Below are positions 6,592 to 15,396 of a DNA stretch of 18,421 bases, piece after piece. The translations under genes and the position numbers were made by a program. Each line of letters opens with the position of its first letter. Positions within the stretch are counted from its first letter, which is position 1. The notes below the pieces were generated by a model that had not been told where the DNA came from, searched no databases, and saw only the letters and a list, made by a program, of their open reading frames with translations. This stretch comes from Paludibacteraceae bacterium (lineage in GTDB: Bacteria; Bacteroidota; Bacteroidia; Bacteroidales; Paludibacteraceae): positions 1 through 18,421 of the forward strand of contig JAGPGR010000006.1 of the NCBI GenBank assembly GCA_018055865.1, in the 5' to 3' direction.

Positions 6592-6617
6592 GTGTGGATG
6601 AGTTACTTTTTTCAATA

Positions 6618-6625
6618 CAAAATTA
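6618..6625 (-). promoter_or_regulatory. Candidate -7 box (TAATTTTG) of sufS
   Basis: The minus strand reads TAATTTTG, matching TAnnTTTG and identical to the -7 box proposed for mce and for DUF4286. It lies 26 bp before the ATG at 6591. No clear -33 TTTG is seen. It argues that sufS-sufE can be transcribed independently of the aldo/keto reductase upstream. Confidence 0.45.
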
Positions 6626-6650
6626 CTGTTTTTTCATGAAAAAGATGCAT

Positions 6651-7616
6651 TTAGCTCTCACGATATACAAACGTTCTTGTGTGAGGCATGTCCCAGATGC
6701 TTTCGTAGGTGTACGGTCCGCCCGGTATTACAGCAAATAAACCTTTGGCGTTGCGTGAGTTACGATTCAGTTTAGCCAATTCCGACATATCACTTTCATC
6801 CAATTGCACCTGCAACGACCTGTAATTTTCGTGGATTCGTTCCGTGTTTACAGATTTTGGAATGACTGCTGTGCCGCGCTGCATGCCCCAGGCAAGGATG
6901 AGCTGAGCTTCCGTGCAGTTATACTTTTGGGCAATGTTCACAATTACCGGATTTTTAGTCATCGTTTCGTCGGACTTCATCAGATGACGACTCCCGAGCG
7001 GCGAATAGGCTGTGACGATAATATTTTGACTTTTACAAAAATCAATCAATTCATCCTGCTGAAAATAGGGATGAGATTCCACCTGATTTACTTCCGGTTT
7101 TATTGTCGAATTTTCAATCAATTCGTTCAATTTCGGAATACTGAAATTCGAAACACCAATGTGACGGGTCAGTCCATATTCTTTCACTCTTTCCATCGCT
7201 TTCCAGGTATCGGTGAGTGGTATTTCATCCAGCGAAATAAGGTCATCGGCCGTTTTTGCCTGCTCGTTTCTGAAAGCGATGGGCCAGTGGATGAGATACA
7301 AATCGAGATATTCAAGTTGTAAATCTTTCAATGACTTCGCTATCGCAGGCTCTACCTGTTCAGGTGCATGAAAATTGTTCCACAGTTTGGATGTGATAAA
7401 AAGTTCTTCACGCTTGGCGATGCCTTCCGAAAAAACAAATTGCAACGCTTCTCCGATTTCTTTTTCATTTTTGTAAATGTAAGCGCAGTCGATATGCCGG
7501 TATCCGGATTTAACGGCTTCTATCACAGCGTCGTACACTTCTGTTGGTTTCGAAAGCCAGCTGCCCAGTCCTAGATTTGGCATTGTATCGCCATTTGAAA
7601 ATTTCAATGTATTCAT
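6651..7616 (-). CDS. Aldo/keto reductase
   Basis: This 321-residue protein is a full-length NADPH-dependent aldo/keto reductase with a TIM barrel fold. The catalytic tetrad is complete: D43, Y48, K77 and H110 (in HIDCAYIYKNE, ITSKLW and LIHWP). The cofactor segment VIPKSVNTERIHEN near residues 255-270 is also present. It resembles the aldose/aldehyde reductase branch; the natural substrate cannot be read from the sequence. The ATG at 7616 is 126 bp from the divergently transcribed hexosaminidase gene, and the stop is 59 bp before sufS. The nearest genes do not suggest a pathway. Confidence 0.92.
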   Translation of the reverse strand: MNTLKFSNGDTMPNLGLGSWLSKPTEVYDAVIEAVKSGYRHIDCAYIYKNEKEIGEALQFVFSEGIAKREELFITSKLWNNFHAPEQVEPAIAKSLKDLQLEYLDLYLIHWPIAFRNEQAKTADDLISLDEIPLTDTWKAMERVKEYGLTRHIGVSNFSIPKLNELIENSTIKPEVNQVESHPYFQQDELIDFCKSQNIIVTAYSPLGSRHLMKSDETMTKNPVIVNIAQKYNCTEAQLILAWGMQRGTAVIPKSVNTERIHENYRSLQVQLDESDMSELAKLNRNSRNAKGLFAVIPGGPYTYESIWDMPHTRTFVYRES

Positions 7617-7681
7617 TTGATAGATAGTATGTTGTTATTTTATAATGCATTTAACCGATTTCGTTTTTATGAAAAAACCGG

Positions 7682-7713
7682 TTTGCAAAATAGTAACGAA
7701 ATTTGTAGCTTTG
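7682..7713 (+). promoter_or_regulatory. Canonical Bacteroidetes promoter of the hexosaminidase gene
   Basis: TTTG at 7682-7685, a 20-bp spacer, and TAGCTTTG at 7706-7713 match the TTTG / TAnnTTTG consensus very well. The expected transcription start is near 7720, which rules out the more distal in-frame ATG at 7617 and supports the ATG at 7743. A perfect 10-bp palindrome, AAACCGGTTT (7675-7684), overlaps the -33 element. Confidence 0.8.
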
Positions 7714-7742
7714 TGGTTCAAATTTATGAAAAAAACACAAAA

Positions 7743-9647
7743 ATGAGAAGAAACACGTTCGCACTTTGTCTGGCATTAATCTTTACAAGCATGTATGCTC
7801 AACAAAATTCATTCAGTACGCTCAACATTATCCCCGAGCCGGTTTCGGTAGTCGAAAAACAGGGCACTTTTACTCTCCCTGAAAAAGTCTCGGTACTACG
7901 ACCATCAGGAAACGAAAATGATATTACCGTAAACTTTCTTACACAAAAACTGACGGAGATTGCGGGAAGAAAAGTTACAGTTAAAAACTACGGAAATGCA
8001 ACTCTCCAACTCATACTGAATGTATCAAAAAATGCTTCAATAGGCGACGAAGGATATACTCTGGCGGTTACACCCCGTAATATTACCATCCGAGCCAATA
8101 CTGCTGCCGGATTATTCTACGGAGTTCAAACGCTGATGCAGCTTTTCCCGCCTGAAATAGAATGCAGGCAACAACAGGGAAAAAGGGTATGGAAAATTCC
8201 CGCAGTTGAAATAACAGATTATCCGCGGGTAGGCTGGCGGGGTTTGATGCTCGATGTTTCACGCCATTTCTTCACAGTGGATGAAGTGAAGCTGTACATC
8301 GACAAGATGGTTCGATTTAAATACAACATGCTTCACTGGCATCTGACCGACGATGAAGGATGGCGCATTGAAATAAAATCGCTCCCTAAGCTGACAGAAG
8401 TAGGTGCCTGGCGGGTTGAAAAAACGGGTTGGTTTGGCAGTTTCTCGCATGCCGAAAAAGGTGAACCCACTACTTACGGAGGATTTTACACCCAGGAGCA
8501 GATCAAAGATGTGATAGCATACGCCAAAGAACGCCATGTGCAGATTATGCCTGAAATTGATGTACCCGGACACAGTTCGGCAGCGCTGGCTGCATATCCC
8601 GAACTGGCTTGTTTCCCTGAAACGGACGATAAATTTGTGAGAAACGGAGCACCTTTTCTCAACTGGAACACAGGTGGAAGACCCGCGGCCATTATGGAAA
8701 ATACGCTTTGTCCGGCCAACGAAAACGTGTATGAATTCATGGATAAAGTGCTCACCGAAGTGGCCGCATTGTTTCCTTTCGAATACATACACACCGGCGG
8801 CGACGAGGCACCCTATACATTCTGGGAAAAAAGCCCCGAAGTTAAGCAGCTGATGGAACGCCAGGGGCTTAAAAATATGGCAGAAGTTCAGTCTTATTTC
8901 GGGAAGAGAGTAGAAAAAATCATTCTTGCCAAAGGTAAAAAAATGATGGGTTGGGACGAAATTCTGGAAGGCGGAATTACCCCAACAACCGCACTGATGA
9001 GTTGGCGGGGAATTAGTCACGGCATCGAAGCTTCAAAATCAGGACATTCGGTGGTGATGAGCCCGTCCAATTACGTTTACATCGATTTGATGCAGGGCGA
9101 TGTTTCTACCGAACCACGTGTTTACAACTCCGTAAGACTCAATCAGACTTATAAATTCAATCCGATGCCCGAAGGTGCCGATGCCCGGTACATTCTGGGA
9201 GGTCAGGGAAATCTGTGGACCGAGCAAATTTACAACATGCGTCAGGCAGAATACATGACCTGGCCACGCGGACTTGCCATTGCCGAATCGCTTTGGTCGC
9301 CGGAAAGCAAAAAAGACTGGAACAACTTCATCCGGAAAACCGAAAACCATTTCGTCCGGTTTGACTTTGCCGAAACCAAGTATTCGCCTGCCATGTACGA
9401 TCCGATAATCCGGGTAAAAAAAGAGGGTGAAAAATACCTGGTGGAGCTCACTCCCGAAATCGAAGGGCTGGATATTTACACCAGTTTCGATAATTCGGAA
9501 CCCGATCGTTTCTATCCGAAATACTCGAGCCCGCAGTTGATCCCCGGCGATGCCGGACAGATGAAAATAACGACCTACAAAGGGAAAAAACGGGTCGGAA
9601 GAATGATGACTTTACGTGTAGAAGACCTGAAAAGCAGGGCCCGATAA
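7743..9647 (+). CDS. Secreted beta-N-acetylhexosaminidase, glycoside hydrolase family 20
   Basis: This 634-residue enzyme removes terminal N-acetylglucosamine or N-acetylgalactosamine from glycans by substrate-assisted catalysis. Residues 1-19 are a signal peptide (RRN, a hydrophobic stretch, then MYA before QQ), so it is exported. Residues about 25-160 are the N-terminal GH20b-like domain. The catalytic barrel starts at GWRGLMLDVSRHF (164-176) and contains HWHLTDDEGW (198-207), PEIDVPGH (270-277) and the catalytic pair D354-E355 in HTGGDEAP. A small beta-rich end domain closes the protein. The 5' in-frame extension to 7617 is rejected because the promoter lies inside it. It is a single-gene unit; the substrate could be chitin fragments, host glycans or cell-wall sugars. 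Confidence 0.95.
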   Translation: MRRNTFALCLALIFTSMYAQQNSFSTLNIIPEPVSVVEKQGTFTLPEKVSVLRPSGNENDITVNFLTQKLTEIAGRKVTVKNYGNATLQLILNVSKNASIGDEGYTLAVTPRNITIRANTAAGLFYGVQTLMQLFPPEIECRQQQGKRVWKIPAVEITDYPRVGWRGLMLDVSRHFFTVDEVKLYIDKMVRFKYNMLHWHLTDDEGWRIEIKSLPKLTEVGAWRVEKTGWFGSFSHAEKGEPTTYGGFYTQEQIKDVIAYAKERHVQIMPEIDVPGHSSAALAAYPELACFPETDDKFVRNGAPFLNWNTGGRPAAIMENTLCPANENVYEFMDKVLTEVAALFPFEYIHTGGDEAPYTFWEKSPEVKQLMERQGLKNMAEVQSYFGKRVEKIILAKGKKMMGWDEILEGGITPTTALMSWRGISHGIEASKSGHSVVMSPSNYVYIDLMQGDVSTEPRVYNSVRLNQTYKFNPMPEGADARYILGGQGNLWTEQIYNMRQAEYMTWPRGLAIAESLWSPESKKDWNNFIRKTENHFVRFDFAETKYSPAMYDPIIRVKKEGEKYLVELTPEIEGLDIYTSFDNSEPDRFYPKYSSPQLIPGDAGQMKITTYKGKKRVGRMMTLRVEDLKSRAR

Positions 9648-9655
9648 AAAAACTT

Positions 9656-9694
9656 AAACAGCGGTTTCTTTTTGGAAGGCCGCTGTTTTGTTTT
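9656..9694 (+). terminator. Bidirectional terminator between hexosaminidase and methyltransferase
   Basis: AAACAGCGG at 9656-9664 pairs with CCGCTGTTT at 9680-9688, and T-rich sequence follows (TTTTGTTTT). The 15-nt apical part can pair further in part. On the minus strand the stem is also followed by a T run, so it can serve both convergent genes. It starts 8 bp after the hexosaminidase stop. Confidence 0.8.
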
Positions 9695-9718
9695 AGTTAC
9701 ATTTCTGACTGTGTAGTT

Positions 9719-10618
9719 TTAATCTTTCTTTAGAAAATAGACCAGCGAACTGCTGCTGCTTTCGTCTGAAAGAGAAGAAAAATAGCCTCCCAATCCACTC
9801 AGGATGCCTCTCAGGAACGGAAGTGATTTTCCGGCGTATTTTTCACTCATCATGGATATGTAAAAAGCGTCAAAAGGCATTTTTTTAATACCGGAAATGG
9901 AAAAACCGTGTTTGCGGGCCAGAATCTTCATTTGTTCGGCTCTGAAATGCCAGATATGACGGGGTACATCGTAGGCAGCCCAGAACTTTCCGTATTTTCG
10001 GGCATCGTAGGAGTCGCAGTTCGGTACGGCAATTATAAGCGTTCCGCCGGGTTTCAGCAGTTTGTAGAATTGCTCCATGGATTCATTCAGATGCTCCAAA
10101 TGCTCCAGCACATGCCAGAGTGTAATAGTATCGAGTCCGTTAATTGCACCGGAACTGTTTTTTCTACTAAAATTTTCAATTGAATCATAAACCGGCAGTT
10201 GAAAATTCCTGCCGGCAAATTCACGGGCAGAATCGTTTTTTTCCACCACCGATACCTGCCAACCGCGACGCTGCATAGCATCGGCAAAATAACCGGTTCC
10301 GGCGCCCACGTCCAGCATTCTTCCTGTTTTCAATCCGGCATATTGCTCTATCCAGGCGGCTTTTTTTCTGAGCATGTATTGACGCACTTGATGGTATGTG
10401 TAGTTCATTATGCCTTTTTTAGTATCGCTGTGCGAAATGTAATCGGAGGTTTCGTAATATTTTCCCATCTCGTTTTCGGCCGGAAAGTCTTTTGTAATCC
10501 TCATTTTACATTTTTCGCATTCGACGATTTCAAATATTTCGCCGCTTACATAATGATCTTTGCAGTTGAGCACTTTGCTGAATCGGTTGACTCCGCACAC
10601 AGGACATGGTTTATTCAT
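9719..10618 (-). CDS. Class I SAM-dependent methyltransferase with N-terminal Cys4 motif
   Basis: The 299-residue protein has an N-terminal zinc-ribbon-like segment with C5-C8 (CPVC) and C34-C37 (CEKC), then a Rossmann methyltransferase domain. Motif I is LDVGAGTG (102-109), an acidic residue E126 follows in VVEKND, and WHVLEHL (168-174) and LLKPGGTLIIAVPN (187-200) are the usual later motifs of the Methyltransf_23 group. The methyl donor site is intact. The acceptor is unknown; proteins of this layout are often found near sugar or cell-surface genes, but no such cluster is visible here. The end is serine-rich (SDESSSSS). It is a single-gene unit with its own candidate promoter and converges on the hexosaminidase. 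Confidence 0.88.
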   Translation of the reverse strand: MNKPCPVCGVNRFSKVLNCKDHYVSGEIFEIVECEKCKMRITKDFPAENEMGKYYETSDYISHSDTKKGIMNYTYHQVRQYMLRKKAAWIEQYAGLKTGRMLDVGAGTGYFADAMQRRGWQVSVVEKNDSAREFAGRNFQLPVYDSIENFSRKNSSGAINGLDTITLWHVLEHLEHLNESMEQFYKLLKPGGTLIIAVPNCDSYDARKYGKFWAAYDVPRHIWHFRAEQMKILARKHGFSISGIKKMPFDAFYISMMSEKYAGKSLPFLRGILSGLGGYFSSLSDESSSSSLVYFLKKD

Positions 10619-10650
10619 TTTTTTTCTTTGAATTGAAGTATTTAGAAGTG

Positions 10651-10658
10651 CAAAGATA
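10651..10658 (-). promoter_or_regulatory. Candidate -7 box (TATCTTTG) of the methyltransferase gene
   Basis: The minus strand reads TATCTTTG 32 bp before the ATG at 10618, matching TAnnTTTG. The bases TATCTTTGCACTT are the same as those before tRNA-Ala. A -33 TTTG is not clear. Confidence 0.5.
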
Positions 10659-10824
10659 GTGTGTTTTCTTAAACAGGAATGGGGAGAGGGATAATTTTCT
10701 TCAAATCACTTTTTTATTTTTTAACGAAAAATCCAATCACTTATCTTGTGTCATTTTGCGTATTATTTCTCTTAATTAATTAAAATTTACCCTTTTAATA
10801 AGAACAAAACCGGCAAAAATGTAG

Positions 10825-10832
10825 TACTTTTG
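10825..10832 (+). promoter_or_regulatory. Candidate -7 box (TACTTTTG) of the YfhO-ftsX gene run
   Basis: TACTTTTG fits TAnnTTTG and lies 42 bp before the ATG of the YfhO-like gene. No -33 TTTG is seen at the right distance. The rest of the 256-bp divergent region (10619-10874) is AT-rich and shows no other gene or strong hairpin. Confidence 0.5.
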
Positions 10833-10874
10833 TATGATTTTTCCCAAAAACGACCTTGTTAAAAAAACTCACGC

Positions 10875-13379
10875 ATGACTTCTACTACTATAAGTTTACG
10901 CTCTTTTACTCCGCATCTTGTTGCATTACTGCTATTTATCGTCGTTGCTTTTGCCTTTTTTTTACCGGTCATAGAAGGTAAAGAACTGGTAGCTCACGAT
11001 TCCGACAGCTGGCGGAGTATGGCTCAGGAAACCATTCAGTACAATGAAACCCACGATGATGTAACACTGTGGACCAATTCGATGTTCGGCGGAATGCCCA
11101 ACTATCAGATTTCGATGAAACAGCCGAATAATGTACTGCAGTACGTAGAAAAAGTGATTATGAGTTTTCCACGTCCTGTTTCCAACCTGTTTCTTTACCT
11201 CATTTGTTTTTATATTCTGATGCTTTCATTCGGGCTTAAACCCTGGCAGGCGCTTGTGGGAGCTATTGGCTTTACGTTTGCATCCTACAATTTCATCATT
11301 ATAGCTGCCGGTCACAATTCCAAAGCCATCACAATAGCCTATATGGCGCCGCTTATCGGGGCTGTTTTTCTGGCTTTCAGAGAAAAACGCCTTTTGGGAG
11401 CGCTGCTCACTGCGTTTTTCCTCAGCCTGGCCATCAGGGCCAATCACATTCAGATTCTGTACTACGCGCTTATTGTTTTGATTTTCTTTGCCATCGCCGA
11501 GTTTGTTTTTAGTATAAAAGAAAAGAAACTTCCCGGATTTTTCAAGTCGGTGGGTGTATTGGTCGTTGCAGCTGTAATAGCCATCGGGATGAACGCCACT
11601 TCGCTTCTCACCACCTACGAATACAGTCAGTACACCATGCGGGGCAAATCCAATGGGCTGACAGCCGACACACAAAGTTCGCAGCATGGTCTGAATAAAG
11701 AATACATCACTCAGTGGAGCTATGGCGTAGATGAAACTTTGACGCTGCTCATTCCCGACTTCAAGGGGGGTGCAAGCGTTGGAGCACTCAGCCTGAAAAG
11801 TGAAACGGCAAAACATCTGAAAAATCTGGGTGTGGGCGAAAGCCAGATAAAGGAAATAGTAAGTCAAATGCCGCTTTACTGGGGTACACAGCCCGGTACT
11901 TCGGGACCGGTCTATTTTGGCGCAATCGTGATTTTTCTATTTGTTCTCAGTCTTTTTATAGTTGATAAAAAGGTGAAATGGTGGCTTGTACCGATGATTA
12001 TTCTGACTGTGATGCTTTCGTGGGGAAAGAATTTCATGCCGCTGACCGATTTCTTTATCGATTATGTGCCTATGTACAATAAATTCCGTGCTGTGTCCAT
12101 GACGCTTGTGGCCGCCGGTTTTGGTATTGCTTTACTGGCTTTTTTGGCCATGAAAGAAGTATACGACGGAAATATCCCAAAAGAAAAACTAGCAAAATCA
12201 ATTGCTGTCAGTGCCGCCATTACCGGTGGAATTAGTTTGATTTTCGTTTTAATACCTTCGCTGGCCGGCAGTTTTATTACTCCACAGGATGCTCAGTATC
12301 AGGGTGATTATGCTTTTTTGAAAGACACACTGCCTCTCGACCGTAAAGCCTTGCTTCGTTCAGATGCTTTCCGTTCGCTGGTTTTCATCGTATTGGGAGG
12401 ATTTTCGCTTTGGGCCTATGTAAAAGGATATCTGAAAAAGAATGTTTCGTTGGCTTTACTCGGTTTTTTCATTCTGATAGACCTTTTGCCGGTGGCAAAA
12501 CGCTACCTAAACGACGATAACTTTGAGTCAAAACGACCGAAACAGTTAGTACAAACCACCCCTGCCGACGAAATGATATTGCAGGACAAATCGCAATTTC
12601 GGATATTGGATGCTACTGTCGATATATTCAACGATGCCACACCCTCGTATTATCACAAAAACATTGGCGGCTATCATGCTGCCAAGCTGCGCCGCTATCA
12701 GGAACTGATCAACATGCATCTTGGAAGTGAAATCGGAAAGTTGTTCGGTGCATTTGGAACTGCAGCCAAGCCAGAGGACATTGCTCCTGTGCTCGATTCG
12801 CTGAATGTGCTCAACATGATGAATCTGAAATATGTGATCTACAATAAACAGGCACCGCCGCTCGTTAATCCTTACAATAATGGTAATGCATGGTTTGTTG
12901 ACAGAATTCGGGTAGCTGCCGATGCCAACGAGGAAATGAAATTGCTCGGAGAAATTGATACCAAACATGAACTTGTCATAGATAAGGCATTGGCTGCAAC
13001 TTTGCCCGCAACTGTATTGCCGGATTCAACTGCGAAAATTGCTCTGAAATCCTACGCACCGAATCAACTTGTTTACAGCGTGGAAACCAAAACTGACCAG
13101 GTGGCAGTTTTCTCCGAAATTTATTACGATAAGGGCTGGATAGCTACTATCAGCGGTAAGGAAGTGCCGCATACCCGTGTCAATTACCTGCTCAGAGCTA
13201 TGCCGCTCAAAGCCGGTAATTACGATTTGGAATTCCGTTTTGTACCCAAATCATACTCTACAGGTAATTTACTGGCAATGTTTTCTTCCATACTGTTGCT
13301 TGCAGCCATTGCAGCGTATGTATATTTCATTTTCAGAAAAAAGAAAATCGCTGTTGAGAAAACAAAAGCAGTTAAATAA
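10875..13379 (+). CDS. YfhO-like polytopic membrane protein
   Basis: This 834-residue integral membrane protein resembles the YfhO family as it occurs in Bacteroidetes. A first helix (about 14-33) is followed by a loop with the acidic HDSDSW (41-46) and LWTNSMFGGMPNYQ (65-78), a layout like that of GT-C glycosyltransferases, where an acidic residue in the first loop is catalytic. About 12 more helices follow between 104 and 540, then a large soluble domain (about 541-795) and a last helix (about 796-818) with a lysine-rich tail. In Gram-positive bacteria YfhO is linked to glycosylation of wall polymers; the substrate here is unknown. It is the first gene of the run towards ftsX, 28 bp away. 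Confidence 0.82.
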   Translation: MTSTTISLRSFTPHLVALLLFIVVAFAFFLPVIEGKELVAHDSDSWRSMAQETIQYNETHDDVTLWTNSMFGGMPNYQISMKQPNNVLQYVEKVIMSFPRPVSNLFLYLICFYILMLSFGLKPWQALVGAIGFTFASYNFIIIAAGHNSKAITIAYMAPLIGAVFLAFREKRLLGALLTAFFLSLAIRANHIQILYYALIVLIFFAIAEFVFSIKEKKLPGFFKSVGVLVVAAVIAIGMNATSLLTTYEYSQYTMRGKSNGLTADTQSSQHGLNKEYITQWSYGVDETLTLLIPDFKGGASVGALSLKSETAKHLKNLGVGESQIKEIVSQMPLYWGTQPGTSGPVYFGAIVIFLFVLSLFIVDKKVKWWLVPMIILTVMLSWGKNFMPLTDFFIDYVPMYNKFRAVSMTLVAAGFGIALLAFLAMKEVYDGNIPKEKLAKSIAVSAAITGGISLIFVLIPSLAGSFITPQDAQYQGDYAFLKDTLPLDRKALLRSDAFRSLVFIVLGGFSLWAYVKGYLKKNVSLALLGFFILIDLLPVAKRYLNDDNFESKRPKQLVQTTPADEMILQDKSQFRILDATVDIFNDATPSYYHKNIGGYHAAKLRRYQELINMHLGSEIGKLFGAFGTAAKPEDIAPVLDSLNVLNMMNLKYVIYNKQAPPLVNPYNNGNAWFVDRIRVAADANEEMKLLGEIDTKHELVIDKALAATLPATVLPDSTAKIALKSYAPNQLVYSVETKTDQVAVFSEIYYDKGWIATISGKEVPHTRVNYLLRAMPLKAGNYDLEFRFVPKSYSTGNLLAMFSSILLLAAIAAYVYFIFRKKKIAVEKTKAVK

Positions 13380-13407
13380 TGGAAACTGACTAACGAATTA
13401 TGAACTC

Positions 13408-14292
13408 ATGTCAAAGAAAAAAATAAGAAGAAAAAAATATCATATCAGGAATGCAGGCGTTACAGCCACTTTCAGCATGTCTTTAGTTCTTTTTCTGATT
13501 GGTTTGCTGGCGTTATCACTTTTTCTGACACGCGATATGACCAATTATGTGAAAGAAAACCTCAATTTGTCCATCGTACTGAACGAAGAGATTACCGAAC
13601 AGCAGACCAAAGCCATTGAAAATTATCTTACAAAATCAGATTTTGCCAAATCGGTAGAATACATTTCCAAGGAGCAGGCGCTGAAAGAGCATATAGAATA
13701 CCTGGGTGAAGATCCGCAGGCATTTTTGGGTTATAATCCCCTATTTGCCATGTTTGAAGTGAAATTGAATGCCGCTTATGCCAATAATGACAGTGTGCCT
13801 GTCATCGAATCGAAATTGAAACGATTCGGCAAAAGAATTGACGAAGTGAGCTATCAGAAAGATGTAATAGCCGAGGTGAACGAAAATATTCGCAAAATAA
13901 GCATTATTCTGATTGGAATTGTGGCTGTGTTGCTTCTTATTTCTTTTGCGCTGATTAACAACACTGTACGCCTGCGCATTTACTCCAACCGTTTTCTGAT
14001 CAATACAATGAAGCTGGTGGGAGCCAAAAGCTGGTTCATACGCAAGCCCTACATCAAACAGAGTGTAATTAATGGTATTATTGCAGCTGCAATAGCGCTT
14101 GGATTAATGGCAGCGCTGGTGTATTATTTTAAGTTTAATTTTGGGGTTGATATGCAGATTATCAAGCCGGTAACCGCATTGACTGTTGCCGGTATTGTCA
14201 TTGTTACGGGCATCGTTCTCACAGCCATTTCATCATATTTTGCAGTAGGGCGTTATCTGAGAATGCGAACAGATGATATGTATTATGTGTAG
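13408..14292 (+). CDS. ftsX: Cell division protein FtsX
   Basis: FtsX pairs with the ATPase FtsE at the division site and controls peptidoglycan hydrolases in the periplasm. The 294-residue protein has a basic N-terminus (KKKIRRKK), TM1 (about 22-41), an extracytoplasmic domain (about 42-163), and three more helices (about 164-184, 219-240, 256-280). The MKLVGAKSWFIRKPY stretch (201-215) is the conserved cytoplasmic loop of the family. ftsE is not next to it, which is common in Bacteroidetes. It starts 28 bp after the YfhO-like gene and is followed 73 bp later by the DUF3098 gene. Confidence 0.94.
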   Translation: MSKKKIRRKKYHIRNAGVTATFSMSLVLFLIGLLALSLFLTRDMTNYVKENLNLSIVLNEEITEQQTKAIENYLTKSDFAKSVEYISKEQALKEHIEYLGEDPQAFLGYNPLFAMFEVKLNAAYANNDSVPVIESKLKRFGKRIDEVSYQKDVIAEVNENIRKISIILIGIVAVLLLISFALINNTVRLRIYSNRFLINTMKLVGAKSWFIRKPYIKQSVINGIIAAAIALGLMAALVYYFKFNFGVDMQIIKPVTALTVAGIVIVTGIVLTAISSYFAVGRYLRMRTDDMYYV

Positions 14293-14365
14293 AGTCAGAT
14301 AATACGACTTCAGATTTTTTTTTTGGATAAAATATTAAAGACGAAAAAACGTAAATGAATTAAAT

Positions 14366-14599
14366 ATGGAAGAGAAAAAATTCGGACTTTCCAAAATCAA
14401 TTACATACTGATGGCTGCAGCACTTGTTGTCATTGTACTGGGTTTTTTGCTAATGGGCGGCAAGCCTTCCGGTGTAGAGTTCAATCCCGATATTTTTAGC
14501 ACCAGACGCATCATAGTTGGTCCAATGATTTCGCTGGCCGGCTTTGTGATTATGCTGGTTGCCATCCTGTACAAACCCAGAAAGAAGGTACAGGAATGA
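14366..14599 (+). CDS. DUF3098 family small membrane protein
   Basis: This 77-residue protein has two membrane helices (about residues 11-30 and 49-69) joined by a loop with [14 protein letters not shown]. That pattern and its place between ftsX and uppP identify the Bacteroidetes DUF3098 family. Function is unknown; the constant position suggests a link to division or wall-lipid recycling. Its stop overlaps the uppP start by 4 bp (ATGA), so translation of the two is coupled. Confidence 0.88.
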   Translation: MEEKKFGLSKINYILMAAALVVIVLGFLLMGGKPSGVEFNPDIFSTRRIIVGPMISLAGFVIMLVAILYKPRKKVQE

Positions 14600-15393
14600 G
14601 TATTTTTGAAGCAATTATTATTGCAATAGTTGAGGGTCTGACTGAATTTCTGCCTGTGTCATCAACCGGACACATGATCTTGGCGCAGGGATTTTTGGGG
14701 GTGAAGAGTGATGAATTTGTCAAAGCATTTACAGTAATTATTCAGTTTGGAGCTATTATTTCGGTACTGGTGCTTTACTGGAAGCGGTTTTTTCAGTCAG
14801 TGGATTTCTATCTGAAGTTGATTGTGGCTTTTCTTCCGGCAGCTGTTATCGGATTTCTGGCCGGCGATTTTATCGACAGTTTGCTCGAAAATGTGTGGGT
14901 TGTCGCTGTTATGCTGGTTTTGGGAGGTGTTTTTATGCTTTTTGTAGATAAATGGTTTACGCATCCACAGGAAAATGAACCCGAAATGACGTTTAAACAT
15001 GCGTTCAAAATTGGATTAGCTCAATGTGTGGCCATGATTCCGGGTGTTTCCCGCTCTATGGCTACGATAGTAGGAGGTATGTCGCAGGGTTTCAGCCGCA
15101 AAACGGCAGCCGAATTTTCATTCTTTCTGGCAGTGCCGACTATGGCGGCAGCATCGGGCTATAAGTTTCTGAAATTGCTCCAGGAAGATGCAACAAGAGG
15201 TATGTTGGCTGAAAATATCAATGTTTTGATAGTAGGAAATGTTGTAGCGTTTGTTGTGGCAATGCTTGCCATCCGGTTTTTTATCAGTTTTCTGACCAAA
15301 TATGGCTTCAAAGCCTTTGGATATTACCGGATTGTAGCGGGTTTGTTTATTATTTTGCTGTTGGTTTTGGGTTATAATTTAGAAGTGGCATAA
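14596..15393 (+). CDS. uppP: Undecaprenyl-diphosphate phosphatase UppP (BacA)
   Basis: UppP removes a phosphate from undecaprenyl diphosphate so the carrier lipid can be reused in peptidoglycan and surface polysaccharide synthesis; extra copies give bacitracin resistance. The 265-residue integral membrane protein has the two signature motifs: [14 protein letters not shown] (13-26) with E13, E17 and H26, and PGVSRS (149-154) with R153, equivalent to E17, E21, H30 and R174 of the E. coli enzyme. About eight helices are visible. It overlaps the DUF3098 gene by 4 bp and is followed by truB after 3 bp. Confidence 0.96.
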   Translation: MSIFEAIIIAIVEGLTEFLPVSSTGHMILAQGFLGVKSDEFVKAFTVIIQFGAIISVLVLYWKRFFQSVDFYLKLIVAFLPAAVIGFLAGDFIDSLLENVWVVAVMLVLGGVFMLFVDKWFTHPQENEPEMTFKHAFKIGLAQCVAMIPGVSRSMATIVGGMSQGFSRKTAAEFSFFLAVPTMAAASGYKFLKLLQEDATRGMLAENINVLIVGNVVAFVVAMLAIRFFISFLTKYGFKAFGYYRIVAGLFIILLLVLGYNLEVA

Positions 15394-15396
15394 GTA

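Noticed and set aside
6592..6615. TTG start of sufS adding eight residues
   Set aside because: It lies at the predicted transcription start after the TAATTTTG box, and the ATG at 6591 gives residue numbers within one of the E. coli enzyme.
7617..7742. N-terminal extension of the hexosaminidase from an ATG at 7617
   Set aside because: The extension would run through a canonical promoter (7682-7713), has no signal peptide at its start, and starts next to the divergent reductase ATG. The ATG at 7743 begins a clear signal peptide.
8259..9020. 253-residue minus-strand ORF inside the hexosaminidase gene
   Set aside because: It is a frame shadow: the plus strand encodes all GH20 motifs across this stretch, and the reverse translation is rich in Cys, His and Phe without any recognisable domain.
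11226..11867. 213-residue minus-strand ORF inside the YfhO-like gene
   Set aside because: It is antisense to a well-supported membrane protein and has no domain pattern or start context of its own.
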